This document shows, in pieces, positions 1 through 8,959 of a DNA stretch of 49,863 nucleotides (position 1 is the stretch's first letter; each line of letters opens with the position of its first letter). The notes beneath the pieces were generated by a model. It saw only the letters and a list, made by a program, of their open reading frames with translations. It was not told where the DNA came from and ran no database searches. The position numbers and the translations under genes were made by a program. Source of the stretch: Phycisphaeraceae bacterium (GTDB taxonomy: Bacteria > Planctomycetota > Phycisphaerae > Phycisphaerales > Phycisphaeraceae); contig PAIY01000089.1 of the NCBI GenBank assembly GCA_002704825.1, positions 1-49,863 of the forward strand, in the 5' to 3' direction.

Positions 1-22
1 CTACTGCTACTGTTGATGCTGC

Positions 23-571
23 CTACAAGAACACCACCACGCCAACGCCATCGTTAAACAGGGACTCGCCGGTGATCTTGGTTTCCAGTGACTTGGGGGC
101 GCCCAGACTTTTGAGAATACCCAGTACAGCAATCGGATCAGTGGGGGAGATCAATGCCCCGAAGATCAGACAGTACTTGTAACTCACCGGCAACTGAATC
201 AACTGGAGCATGTAATAGGTCAGCGTGCCCGTGATAAATGTGCTGGCAACGACGCCGAGGGTCGCAAGAATGCCGATGACAAATTTCTGTTTACTCAAGT
301 CATTGATGTTCACATGCAGCGCGCCCGCAAAGAGCAGAAAGCCCAGCATGCCCTGCATCAACGCCTGGTTAAAGTCAATGCTGAACACCAGGTCATGGGC
401 CACCTGGTCAATCGTCGGATGCTGCTTGCCCACCAGAACCACCACCAATGACAAAACCAGCGACATGACCATCAGGCCAATTGTCGTCGGCAAGCGAATG
501 AGTTTGTGGTTCAGATAGCTGAACACCGCAGCAAGCGTGATGAGGATGGCAATGATGTCGAATATGCCCAT
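23..571 (-). CDS. CPA1/NhaP-type Na+/H+ antiporter, N-terminal part, interrupted
   Basis: Inner-membrane monovalent cation/proton antiporter of the CPA1 family. The 182 residues hold about five or six hydrophobic helices and the family signatures: 'LFAGALHVN' near residue 82, '[16 protein letters not shown]' near 140, and '[14 protein letters not shown]' at the end. The last contains the ND pair used for ion binding in this family. ATG 571 follows an AAGGGG Shine-Dalgarno 10 nt upstream. Family members are normally 400 residues or more, but here an in-frame TAG lies at positions 23-25, right after the ND motif. Only 22 bases remain before the window edge, so a frameshift, true pseudogene or sequence-end error cannot be told apart. 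Family identity is firm; intactness is not. Confidence 0.8.
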   Translation of the reverse strand: MGIFDIIAILITLAAVFSYLNHKLIRLPTTIGLMVMSLVLSLVVVLVGKQHPTIDQVAHDLVFSIDFNQALMQGMLGFLLFAGALHVNINDLSKQKFVIGILATLGVVASTFITGTLTYYMLQLIQLPVSYKYCLIFGALISPTDPIAVLGILKSLGAPKSLETKITGESLFNDGVGVVVFL

Positions 572-976
572 GTGTCTTGGCCCCTTGAATCAACCATTTG
601 ATCCGTCAGGCATATGGTACCGTAAAACCGATTCCCACAATCGAGGGCAAACAGAACACCCCATGCAAAACTGCGATCTGGAGATATTGAGCTGTACATG
701 AACAATTTTACAAGTTGGAACAATCACGCCTTCAGTCAATGACCCGGAACTAAAGCCCGTGGGGGGAACCCCCGGGACGTTGCGGTATCACGTTCACCCA
801 AACGCCATGTAATCACCGCCCGATAACCATCTCAACAAGCAAATCAAATCCCAATCTCACATCTCAATGACCGATAACAACACAACATGTTAAAGACCGA
901 TATTAGCTGGTCACAGTTCAATTCATTAACCGATGATTGAACTGGGTCCGGCTTGGTAACAGGCAGGTGTCATCTA
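572..976. other. Divergent intergenic region with a GC-rich hairpin
   Basis: About 400 bases separate the antiporter (minus) from the coiled-coil gene (plus), so promoters for both should lie here. No convincing ORF is present. The one obvious structure is a GC-rich palindrome at 756-776, six G and five C around an AA turn, with outer CCCG/CGGG arms. It has no T-run on either strand, so it does not look like an intrinsic terminator. I could not match it to a known riboswitch. Confidence 0.5.
756..776. other. GC-rich hairpin of unknown role
   Basis: The inverted repeat has arms CCCG (756-759) and CGGG (773-776) enclosing GGGGGG (761-766), AA and CCCCC (769-773). It sits about 185 nt upstream of the antiporter start and about 200 nt upstream of the coiled-coil gene, so it could be a leader structure of either transcript. 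Confidence 0.4.
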
Positions 977-3900
977 ATGTCCCATTCAGACCAGGATCAT
1001 CCCATGTCACAAGATCCCAAAACTCAGAATAAGAGCACAAGTTCACAGCAGGCTGCACAGTCCCTCAATCAACTGCTGGATCAGTGTGAAACCCAACGAA
1101 GCCAGCTTGATGCTTTCCTTGCAGGCTTTGAAAAGAAGATGGCAGGCAAGACCATTATTGGTGAACCTGTCAAAACCAAGGCCCAACCTGTCGAAGAAAC
1201 ACCGGCCGTTGCTGTCGAGGAGCCTGTTGTGTCCGATAATTCTCAAACGCAAAATCAGCCTCAAGTTTCCATTCCCACCGAATCCCAGATTCAGGCAGAG
1301 CTCTCCCCGGTGAACATTCAAACGCCCCAGATCGAAAGTTGGCTCAAGGGATCGGTCACGCGTTTGCAGACACTCGACACCTCGCTGAGTCGTCGTGAAC
1401 AACGCCTTGCGACATTGGAAGGGCGTCTGAAGGATGTGGTCACAACGCTGACCGACAAGATTCAGCAGGCTCAGGCCAACAAGCAGTCCTTGGAACAAAT
1501 CACTGCCAACTTTGATGACCAATGCAAAGCCGCAGCCACGCAGGCCAATGCCGATTTAGCGCAGATCGAATCCAACTTCGAACAACTCGCTTCGGATCTC
1601 ACCAATCAGCAGCAGGTCATCACCCGCAGTATCAGCCAACTGCTCAAACAGATCACCACGGCTGTCGGTCCCATCGAACAGGGCATGGCGCAGCAGATCG
1701 ACAACCTGCAGCAGCAGGCTTCCCAGATTCAGCAGACCATCGACCAGGCCTTTGTCGACCGTAAGAAAGATATCGAGGCCCAACTCGATCGTTTCCCGGA
1801 ACTCATCCGCAAGCACGTGCAGCAGTCCGTCGAATCATCGGTAGACCAGTCCCGTCAATTGCTCGCTGAAGCTGCCAAGCCGATGCAGGACCTCGTCGAA
1901 CGCGCGGTTGAATCCATGGAACATCGCGTGGAGTCTTCCGTCCGCAGTGCCCGTGACAAGGTGCACGAAAAGACCCGTCAAATGACCGACGAAGCAGAGC
2001 AGGGCCTTGAACCCGTCCGCCAACGCCTTGATGACAAGGTTCAGCAGATCAAGTCCAACGTTGAAAAACAGGCTGAGCAACTGGATGAGCAACTTAAAAC
2101 CACGCAGAAAGCCATCGACGAGAATCTCGAGAATTCCAAGCTTGCCATCCAGAAACAGGCTCACCTGGCAGGTGAAACCATGGTCAGCAAGTTTGATGAG
2201 TTGGCACAGAAACTCGATCAGGCTGACTCTTTGGTCAAGCAATCCGTGACCACCGTCAGCCAATCCATTCAGCTTCAGCTTGATCAGGCTTCCAGGCAAC
2301 TTGATGACAAGGTTGCCCAGGTCTGCGACGCTGCAGAAGCTTCTCGCCAGACCATCACCGACCATACAACACAGTCCACGCAGCAGTTGGGCATGGTCGT
2401 CGAAGACAGCCGCAACCATCTCGAAGAAGCCTGGCAGCGCATCCGTCAGTCCGCAGACGTCACCGTTGAACAAATGGAACAACGTACGCAGGCCATGCGT
2501 GAAGACGCCCAGCATCTGGTTGAAAACGCCTTTAACGAACTTAAAAACCAACAGCAGCAGTTCAGTGATGACGGCGAGAAAATTCTCCAGTCACTGCGCG
2601 ATCGTGCGACCGGTTTCCAGCAGCGTATTCTCCGGCTGGTCGAACCTGTTGAGCAACGCATTGAAGCTTCGACTGAAAAACTCAACAAGGCTGTCGACCA
2701 AACCGAATCCCAACTGCAGTTGCGTGTTCAGGCTATCGAGCAGGCCATCGCCCAATTGGTCGAACCCGCTGAAAAACGTATCTCGCACGCGGCAGACAGC
2801 ATCAACCAGACCATCTCCGACAGTGAGCAACGTTTGGCTGAGCAGGCGGATCAGGTGCAGCAAACCATGCAGCAGATCATCGAACCTGCAACCGAACACG
2901 TCCAGTCACAGATTCAGGAACTCAAAGCTGCAGGCAAGGTTCTGGACGAACGCATCGACGATAAACTCGATCGCTTCAATCAGCAGGTTGCGCTCTCCGA
3001 ACAGCATATGGATCAGAAAACCCAAGTCTTCAAAGAAACATTGGATACGCTGGTTGGTTCATCAAGCGAGCAGGTGCAATCCAAGGTCGATCAGCTTGAG
3101 GCGACTGCCAAGGCCATGGACGAATTGATTGATCAAAAGCGAAGTCGTTTCAATCAGCATGTTGAAGAATCTCAGCAAGACATGGATCAAAAAGCCCGGG
3201 CATTCAAGGCATCACTGGACGCCTTTGTCGAACCTGCTGCTGAACATGTCCGTGCATTGGCTGAACACATCAAGGCCACCAGCCTGCAGTTCGAAGAACA
3301 ACTCCAGGATAAGAGCAAGCAGCTTCAAACGGAGATTTCGCAGGCCATGGAACCGGCCCGCGCCAAGGCTCAGCAAATCGCACAATCACTCTTTGACAAG
3401 GCACACCAAGCTGGCCAAGCACTCGAAGAACGCATTGCAGTCAATCGTCAACGTTTTGACGAAAACACGCAACAGATGGATCAACAGCTTTCAGATACCC
3501 TTGAGAGTATCAGCCAGCAGGCCAATGCCATTGAGTCGCGCATTGACAATGCGGGTAAAGCAGCTCAGACCCGTGTCGAAGATCAACTCAAGGATGCCAT
3601 CGAACAACTCAATGAGCGTGCTACCACCAGCCAGAAACTCATCGCATCCTTCCAGGAAACACTGGATCGTTCCCGCACCGAGGCCAAGGACCTTGTGGAA
3701 GTACAGACTGCACAACTCCGTGAACAGGCTCAGCGATTGCTCGCCCCGTCGGTTGAACGCATCAACACCATGCAATCTCAGTTGACCCAGCTTGAAGAGA
3801 TGACCGGCAAGCTTGATCAGCGCGTTGACAAAACACGTGAACAGGCCGACAGCATCCTCGGACCCGCACGTGAACAGATCGCTGCGCTTCGTGAGCAACT

Positions 3901-5089
3901 TCAGGAAACCGCAGTTAAAGCCGGTGAGGAAATTCAGCAGCGAATCAGCGAAATTGACGGTAAAACCAAGGCCATTCTCGATCCGGCACAGGAACAGATT
4001 GATCGCTTTGCTTCCAAACTCAGTGAGACTTCCAATCGTGGTAATGCCATGCTCAACGCTTGGGTCAGCCAGGTTGAACAGATGACCCAGCAACGCATGA
4101 GTCAACTGAATGTGCAGATTCAGACGGTCGACCACAAAATTGCTCAGATGACGCAGAACGCTGCAAGCTCCCTTGAAAAACAACTCGAAGAGTTCACGCA
4201 TCTGGCTTCACAGTCACTGCAGCCTGCCCATGAGCAGGTCGTCGAACTGCAGCAGCAGATGATTGAGTCCGTCGAAGATGCTTCCGAAGCCTTGAAGAAT
4301 CAGCTCAACAAGTTCCAGGATCAGGTGGATGAAATCCGCGAACCTGCTACGAAGCAGATCGAAAACTTCGAGGAAGGGTTGCTCGAGATCGCCAACGGTA
4401 TTCAGGAAGAAATGGCAGATCAATGTCGTAACCTGTTAACACCCACCGAGCAGCAGATCCACCGACTCCGCGAGCAGGCGACACGCCTTGTGGAACTCAC
4501 CGAGAAGGAACTCAATGCCCGTGCAGCTTCGTTTGAGGCTGACATTGAAGAACGTCTTGAACCGGTGATGACTACGGGGAAGGAAAAACTCGAAGCACTC
4601 AAACAGGAGATTCAAGGCTTTGCTGACAAGATCACCGAACTTGCCCAGCAGCGTAAAGAGCAGGTCCTTGCGAGTATCGAAGAGGATATGCAGCCGAGCA
4701 ATGAACGTTTCAAGGACATGATGCAGAATCAGGCCAAGGCCGTGATTGAATCGCTGGACTTCCAGTGTCAGCAGATGTCCACGGACGTCGTTGAACAGAT
4801 CACCAAACAGATCGACCCGGTCCTCTCTGCGATCAATCGTCGCGTGGAACGCATTGGGCCGGATGGTGAACTGATGGCCTTGCAGGTCTTGGCCGATTTG
4901 CGTGATCGTATGGTTGAACTCTTTAACAAGTCCGTTAAAGCCGTCAACGATGCTGAATTGACCATTGATGAAAATTACTCAGGCGCTCCGGATGAAATCT
5001 CTGATTCGACTTTCCGCGATGCCATGAACAGCTTTGCTGACCAGATCAAACAGATGGACAGCGAAGATTCCAATCACGAGGCGGCGTGA
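977..5089 (+). CDS. Giant coiled-coil protein with ~40-residue proline-led repeats
   Basis: About 1370 residues, almost entirely predicted alpha-helical coiled coil, very rich in Gln, Glu, Ala, Asp and Lys, with no signal peptide or membrane segment seen. From roughly residue 550 to 1290 a motif of type hydrophobic-x-x-Pro-x-x-(E/Q)-(Q/R/H) recurs, mostly every 40 residues (intervals 40, 40, 58, 58, 40, 131, 39, 40, 80, 40, 33, 40, 44, 41). These lengths are sums of heptads and hendecads. The last 70 residues are less repetitive and acidic. ATG 977 has AGGCAGG 9 nt upstream; ATG 1004 has AGGA 7 nt upstream and is an equally good start. The gene is monocistronic and ends at a strong terminator. 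The shape suggests a long cytoplasmic rod or filament protein; function is unknown. Confidence 0.85.
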   Translation: MSHSDQDHPMSQDPKTQNKSTSSQQAAQSLNQLLDQCETQRSQLDAFLAGFEKKMAGKTIIGEPVKTKAQPVEETPAVAVEEPVVSDNSQTQNQPQVSIPTESQIQAELSPVNIQTPQIESWLKGSVTRLQTLDTSLSRREQRLATLEGRLKDVVTTLTDKIQQAQANKQSLEQITANFDDQCKAAATQANADLAQIESNFEQLASDLTNQQQVITRSISQLLKQITTAVGPIEQGMAQQIDNLQQQASQIQQTIDQAFVDRKKDIEAQLDRFPELIRKHVQQSVESSVDQSRQLLAEAAKPMQDLVERAVESMEHRVESSVRSARDKVHEKTRQMTDEAEQGLEPVRQRLDDKVQQIKSNVEKQAEQLDEQLKTTQKAIDENLENSKLAIQKQAHLAGETMVSKFDELAQKLDQADSLVKQSVTTVSQSIQLQLDQASRQLDDKVAQVCDAAEASRQTITDHTTQSTQQLGMVVEDSRNHLEEAWQRIRQSADVTVEQMEQRTQAMREDAQHLVENAFNELKNQQQQFSDDGEKILQSLRDRATGFQQRILRLVEPVEQRIEASTEKLNKAVDQTESQLQLRVQAIEQAIAQLVEPAEKRISHAADSINQTISDSEQRLAEQADQVQQTMQQIIEPATEHVQSQIQELKAAGKVLDERIDDKLDRFNQQVALSEQHMDQKTQVFKETLDTLVGSSSEQVQSKVDQLEATAKAMDELIDQKRSRFNQHVEESQQDMDQKARAFKASLDAFVEPAAEHVRALAEHIKATSLQFEEQLQDKSKQLQTEISQAMEPARAKAQQIAQSLFDKAHQAGQALEERIAVNRQRFDENTQQMDQQLSDTLESISQQANAIESRIDNAGKAAQTRVEDQLKDAIEQLNERATTSQKLIASFQETLDRSRTEAKDLVEVQTAQLREQAQRLLAPSVERINTMQSQLTQLEEMTGKLDQRVDKTREQADSILGPAREQIAALREQLQETAVKAGEEIQQRISEIDGKTKAILDPAQEQIDRFASKLSETSNRGNAMLNAWVSQVEQMTQQRMSQLNVQIQTVDHKIAQMTQNAASSLEKQLEEFTHLASQSLQPAHEQVVELQQQMIESVEDASEALKNQLNKFQDQVDEIREPATKQIENFEEGLLEIANGIQEEMADQCRNLLTPTEQQIHRLREQATRLVELTEKELNARAASFEADIEERLEPVMTTGKEKLEALKQEIQGFADKITELAQQRKEQVLASIEEDMQPSNERFKDMMQNQAKAVIESLDFQCQQMSTDVVEQITKQIDPVLSAINRRVERIGPDGELMALQVLADLRDRMVELFNKSVKAVNDAELTIDENYSGAPDEISDSTFRDAMNSFADQIKQMDSEDSNHEAA
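2636..4930 (+). repeat. Proline-phased ~120-bp coding repeat array
   Basis: Within the coiled-coil gene, units begin at 2636, 2756, 2876, 3050, 3224, 3344, 3737, 3854, 3974, 4214, 4334, 4433, 4553, 4685 and 4808. Each starts with a short hydrophobic stretch ending in Pro, such as LVEP, IIEP, FVEP, ILGP, ILDP or LLTP. Outlying motifs of the same kind occur at 1661, 1871 and 2003. The units at 2876 and 3050 are adjacent 58-residue copies, similar along their whole length. The repeats are divergent at DNA level, so this is an old duplication series, not a slippage array. Confidence 0.75.
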
Positions 5090-5119
5090 CCGGATCTCCT
5101 ACGGTCACGATGAATACAA

Positions 5120-5155
5120 GACGATCCAGTCGGAGGGAGACTGGATCGTCTTTTT
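5120..5155 (+). terminator. Intrinsic terminator of the coiled-coil gene
   Basis: A perfect 11-bp stem, GACGATCCAGT (5120-5130) with ACTGGATCGTC (5140-5150), encloses a 9-nt loop and is followed by TTTTT. It lies 31 nt after the coiled-coil stop codon and separates that gene from the downstream plus-strand gene. Confidence 0.92.
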
Positions 5156-5200
5156 GTTGCGCTGATGTCACGCGGCCAAAAACATGGTTATCATCATGCC

Positions 5201-6235
5201 ATGAAGCTTGAGTCTGCATTACATCAAACCCTCGCCCTGGACATAGGTGGGGCGAATATTAAAGCCTGTTACACTGATCATACGGGTGTTTTACACGCAT
5301 TTTCACAGCCTTTTCTGCTTTCACATCATGTCGATGAACTGGTTGAAGCGCTAAATGGTGTCGTTCAACGATGTCCACAAGTTCCACAGCAGTGGCTTGT
5401 GACGATGACCGGTGAGTTGTGTGACTGTTTTGAGAATCGCAAGCAGGGGGTGCATGCTATCCTGGATGCCGTGTCGACTGTAGCAGGTCAAGTACCAGTG
5501 CGCATCTGGTCGACAACAGATGGTTTTGTCGACATGCAATATGCACGTGAAAATTCACTCGCCATTGCATCCGCCAATTGGCATGCGCTTGCAAGTTGTC
5601 TTGGGCGGTTACATGCCGATCAACGTTTGATTCTCATCGATACCGGTTCGACGACGACGGATATCATTCCCGTGATTCATGGTCATGTTGCAACGCAAGG
5701 TAAGACTGATGCCGCGCGTTTGGTTCATCACGAACTGGTGTATCTCGGCGGTTCATTGACACCGTTGATGGCATTGTCCGGGCATATGCAGGGGCAATTG
5801 ATGAACGAGTTTTTTGCCACCATGCATGACCTTGCTGTTGTGATGGGGGCTTGCCCTCAAGAGCTTGATAGTGTTGATTCACCGGATGGGATGCCATATG
5901 ACCTGCCATCATCACTGCGCCGGATATTGCGGATGTTTGGTGAAGATTTGAACGTCGATTGGCAGTTGGCAGATCACGCACAAGTGATTGAAAGTTTGCT
6001 TGATGCTGCCACTGGGATGATCCAATTCGCGTTCAATCATGTCGTGAATCGTCATCAATCCATTGATGTTGTTTTGATCGGTGGCAGTGGGAGTTGGCTT
6101 CCATGTCAGATGCTTGGGCGGATGGAAAATCCATTTGCGGTGCGAATGCTTCAGACCTTGTGGGGAGAGGGAATGTCGACGTGTGCCTGTGCTCGGGCAT
6201 TAATCGCGTTAGCTTGTGAGACGAATGGAAAATAA
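5201..6235 (+). CDS. Hydantoinase/MfnF-like H4MPT-linked C1-transfer pathway protein
   Basis: A 344-residue protein of the ASKHA-fold family annotated as 'probable H4MPT-linked C1 transfer pathway protein', related to MfnF of methanofuran synthesis and to hydantoinase/oxoprolinase proteins. Visible signatures are the phosphate-1 loop 'LALDIGGANIKA' near residue 11, the family-specific 'VTMTGELCDCFENR' near 70, phosphate-2 'LIDTGSTTTDIIPV' near 147, and the adenosine motif 'VLIGGSGSWL' near 290. Families of this kind occur in planctomycetes and methylotrophs that run tetrahydromethanopterin-dependent formaldehyde oxidation, probably in cofactor synthesis. The frame is open from ATG 5165, but that lies only 10 nt after a terminator T-run, so ATG 5201 is preferred; neither has a clear Shine-Dalgarno. 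No other C1 gene is adjacent. Confidence 0.8.
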   Translation: MKLESALHQTLALDIGGANIKACYTDHTGVLHAFSQPFLLSHHVDELVEALNGVVQRCPQVPQQWLVTMTGELCDCFENRKQGVHAILDAVSTVAGQVPVRIWSTTDGFVDMQYARENSLAIASANWHALASCLGRLHADQRLILIDTGSTTTDIIPVIHGHVATQGKTDAARLVHHELVYLGGSLTPLMALSGHMQGQLMNEFFATMHDLAVVMGACPQELDSVDSPDGMPYDLPSSLRRILRMFGEDLNVDWQLADHAQVIESLLDAATGMIQFAFNHVVNRHQSIDVVLIGGSGSWLPCQMLGRMENPFAVRMLQTLWGEGMSTCACARALIALACETNGK

Positions 6236-6238
6236 AAC

Positions 6239-6268
6239 GAACCTGCCATGCAAATGACAGGTTCTCTT
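6239..6268. terminator. Weak hairpin between convergent genes
   Basis: GAACCTG (6239-6245) pairs with CAGGTTC (6258-6264), followed by TCTT. It lies right after the C1-pathway gene and between convergent transcription units, so it may help end the plus-strand transcript. The stem is short and the T-run poor. Confidence 0.35.
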
Positions 6269-6317
6269 GTTGGTCAAGTGAATCAATGTACAACCGAGTG
6301 ACGCAGGTGTTGCGTGA

Positions 6318-6683
6318 TCAGGCTGCTTTATTCATGGTTTCTTCGATACGGGTCTTGAGTTCATCGGGGGTGAACGGTTTGACCACGTAGTTGTTGACGC
6401 CGGCCTTGATGGCTTCGATCACGCGACGGCGTTCAGCCTCGGTGGTGACCATGATGACCGGGGTGCTCATGTCGTTCTGGCGGAATGCCTTGAGGAAAGA
6501 CAAACCGTCCATGTTCGGCATGTTCCAGTCCAGAAGAATCAAATCCGGGTTCTCGGCACCGACGCGACTTAAGGCGTCCTGGCCGTTCACCGCTTCGATG
6601 ATGTCGGTGATCTGAAGCTGTGCGAGAACCTGCTTCTGGATGTTACGCATTGTTTTAGAATCGTCGACCAACATGACTTTCAT
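6318..6683 (-). CDS. cheY: CheY chemotaxis response regulator
   Basis: Stand-alone receiver domain of 121 residues, the size of CheY. It carries the acidic pair D7/D8, phospho-acceptor D52 in 'LLDWNMPNMDG', T80/T81 in 'IMVTTEAERR' and K102 in 'VVKPF', so it should accept phosphate from CheA. The upstream sequence AGGAG lies 9 nt before ATG 6683 but only 3 nt before ATG 6689, which favours 6683. It is the last gene of the cheB-mcp-cheW-cheR-cheA-cheY operon, 47 nt after cheA. Whether its target is a flagellar motor or a pilus/other output is not shown here, since no motility structural gene is in the window. Confidence 0.93.
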   Translation of the reverse strand: MKVMLVDDSKTMRNIQKQVLAQLQITDIIEAVNGQDALSRVGAENPDLILLDWNMPNMDGLSFLKAFRQNDMSTPVIMVTTEAERRRVIEAIKAGVNNYVVKPFTPDELKTRIEETMNKAA

Positions 6684-6730
6684 GATCATTCACTCCTGCA
6701 AGGCATTGCCGGAAAATAGAGTTTTATTGT

Positions 6731-8959
6731 TTAGGCAGCTCTACGGCTATCGTTGTTGATTTCCACACTTTTTACCAAGGCAGCAACGTCGAGAATCAAA
6801 CTCACGCCACCGTCCTCACGCACTGTTGCACCACTGACCGCATTGGAACCGTCGAACAGATCATCCAGTGGCTTGATGACCACTTCCTGTTGTCCGATCA
6901 GTTCATTGACCAGCAGGCCAACACTGTTTTCGTCCGCTGTTCCCACCACCAATGCGAAGGGAGCCAGCTTGCCGTTATTGGCTTTTCCAAACCGCTGATT
7001 CAGATCCACCAGGGGCAGTACACGATCACGCAGACGCATCACCGGTTGACCTTGAATCGTGCTCAATTCCGTTTCTTCTGGACGCACGATTTCAAGCAGG
7101 TTCGGCAGGGGGACTGCATAGGTTTCATCAGCCACACCGACGATCATGGCATGCATGATGGCAACGGTCAGCGGAATTTTGATCGAAACGGTTGTTCCCT
7201 TGTCGACTTCAGAGAAGACATCGACAAAGCCACCGAGTTTGGCAATGTTGGAGTTCACCACGTCCATGCCCACACCACGACCTGAAAGGTCAGAGACCTG
7301 CTCGGCGGTGGAGAAGCCTGGTGCAAAGACCAGACGCTGGATGGCCTGCTCGCTCATGGCTTCGAGTTCTTCCTGAGTCACAAGACCTTTTTCCATGGCC
7401 TTGGCGCCGATGCGTTTGGCATCGAGTCCCTTGCCATCGTCCTTGATCTCGATGAGCACGTGATCGCCTTCGTGACAGGCACGAATGAGGATATTGCCAT
7501 CAGCCTGTTTACCCTTGGCCAAACGATCCTGTGGTGTTTCAACGCCATGGTCAGCACTATTACGCAGGATATGCACCAACGGATCAGCAAGGCCTTCAAG
7601 AACGGTCTTGTCCACTTCCGTGTCGCCACCTTCCATCTGAAGGTTGATCGACTTGCTGGTGGCTTTAGCCAGGTCACGGATCACGCGTGGGTATCGTGAG
7701 AAGAGCTTGCTCATTGACTGCATGCGTGTCTTCATGACACTGATCTGCAGGTCGGTGGTGACGCGATCCAGATCGGACGCGATCTGGGTGGCTTCTTCAC
7801 AGAGACCTTGATCCGCTGATTCACTTTTCACACGTCGGGTCAGAGAGTGCACACGGTTCTTCTGGAGAACCAGTTCACCTACCAGGTTAAGTAACGCTTC
7901 AAGACGGGAGACGTCCACGCGAATGGTTTGTTCGGCGACGTTACTGCCTGTGGATTTTTCTGCTTTGGCAGCACCGGTGTTACCTCTGGCGCCACTTGAC
8001 GTGTCACTGTCTTTGGCTGTGCCGACGGTTTGATTGACAACGCCGTCAAAGAACAAGACCTGGTCAATGTTGGCAGAGGTTGGGATGCACTGCTCGGAAG
8101 GCAGCTCTTCGCCATTACATGACCGATTCAAGCGATCAATCAGATTTTTCGTTGGGATACTGAGCATACGCTCGCGTCCCAGGGCTTCTGCACGCTTAAA
8201 GAGTTGGCTGATCATTGCCAGACAACGCGGCTGGGATTGACCAAAGCAATGGTCGTCCAGATCCGTGAGTTTATGGGCAAAGTTTTCCAGACTACGAACT
8301 TCGTTGGTGATTTGATCAATGTTGTAAAAGTCCACCGAACGGACAAGACCTTCGGTCAAATCAACAAGCTGCGAAGCGATATTGCCGGTGTGATCTGAAG
8401 ACGCGGACTGTTGGACAAGTTCCTGAATCTGTTGGAGTGACTCCTTGAAATCTTCAACCATGAACGGCAAAAGATCTTTCTTGGATGCACTGAATTCCAA
8501 AGGCGTTTCGCCTTCTTCAACTTGTTCCTCAGTGTTTTGCGTTTCGGTCTGCTCAGCCTGATCGGGCTGCTGCGTGGTGATTTTTTTGAGTTTTTCAATC
8601 AACGCATCGGAGGCTGGTGAGCACATATTGCCATCACGCAGTTCATCAATCTGTGAACGCAGGACATCGGCAGATTCAAGCAGCGCGTCCATGGTCTGGC
8701 TGGTGACAACGATCTGTCCCTTTCGCAGCAGGTTCAGCGCGTCTTCAGCGACATGCGCCAGTTTGGTCAGGTTATCCAGACTCAGGAAGGACGCAGAGCC
8801 CTTGATGGTATGGATACCGCGGAAGATCTGGTTGAGCAGATCCAGGTTTTGTGCTTCAGACTCCAGGCGAACCAGGTCCTGATCCAATTGGTCGATCAGT
8901 TCACCGGATTCGGTGATGAAGTCAAGCAGAATTTCAGCATTGATATGATCAAGCGACAC
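6731..8959 (-). CDS. cheA: CheA chemotaxis histidine kinase
   Basis: About 742 residues in CheA order. The N-terminal Hpt (P1) domain has its phospho-His in 'IHTIKGSASFL' near residue 50. A long variable region (about 120-350) with an acidic stretch follows, then the P3 dimerisation domain ('VDVSRLEALLNLVGELVLQKNRV' region), the HATPase domain with N box 'LRNSADHG', G1 'IKDDGKGLD' and G2 'GRGVGMDVV', and a C-terminal CheW-like domain. It phosphorylates CheY and CheB under receptor control. TTG 8965 sits only 1 nt from the AGGGAG Shine-Dalgarno while GTG 8959 has 7-nt spacing, so GTG is preferred. Its start overlaps the cheR 3' end by 11 nt, suggesting translational coupling. Confidence 0.94.
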   Translation of the reverse strand: MSLDHINAEILLDFITESGELIDQLDQDLVRLESEAQNLDLLNQIFRGIHTIKGSASFLSLDNLTKLAHVAEDALNLLRKGQIVVTSQTMDALLESADVLRSQIDELRDGNMCSPASDALIEKLKKITTQQPDQAEQTETQNTEEQVEEGETPLEFSASKKDLLPFMVEDFKESLQQIQELVQQSASSDHTGNIASQLVDLTEGLVRSVDFYNIDQITNEVRSLENFAHKLTDLDDHCFGQSQPRCLAMISQLFKRAEALGRERMLSIPTKNLIDRLNRSCNGEELPSEQCIPTSANIDQVLFFDGVVNQTVGTAKDSDTSSGARGNTGAAKAEKSTGSNVAEQTIRVDVSRLEALLNLVGELVLQKNRVHSLTRRVKSESADQGLCEEATQIASDLDRVTTDLQISVMKTRMQSMSKLFSRYPRVIRDLAKATSKSINLQMEGGDTEVDKTVLEGLADPLVHILRNSADHGVETPQDRLAKGKQADGNILIRACHEGDHVLIEIKDDGKGLDAKRIGAKAMEKGLVTQEELEAMSEQAIQRLVFAPGFSTAEQVSDLSGRGVGMDVVNSNIAKLGGFVDVFSEVDKGTTVSIKIPLTVAIMHAMIVGVADETYAVPLPNLLEIVRPEETELSTIQGQPVMRLRDRVLPLVDLNQRFGKANNGKLAPFALVVGTADENSVGLLVNELIGQQEVVIKPLDDLFDGSNAVSGATVREDGGVSLILDVAALVKSVEINNDSRRAA

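Noticed and set aside
1835..2551. 238-codon minus-strand open frame inside the coiled-coil gene
   Set aside because: It is antisense to a repetitive Gln/Glu-rich frame, so it reads as Leu-rich low complexity; no Shine-Dalgarno and no recognisable motif.
3491..4201. 236-codon minus-strand open frame inside the coiled-coil gene
   Set aside because: Same antisense shadow of the coiled-coil repeats, with no independent support.
2636..4930. Regular spacing in the coiled-coil gene as a CRISPR-like or minisatellite array
   Set aside because: The periodicity is at protein level with divergent DNA, and no identical repeats alternate with spacers.
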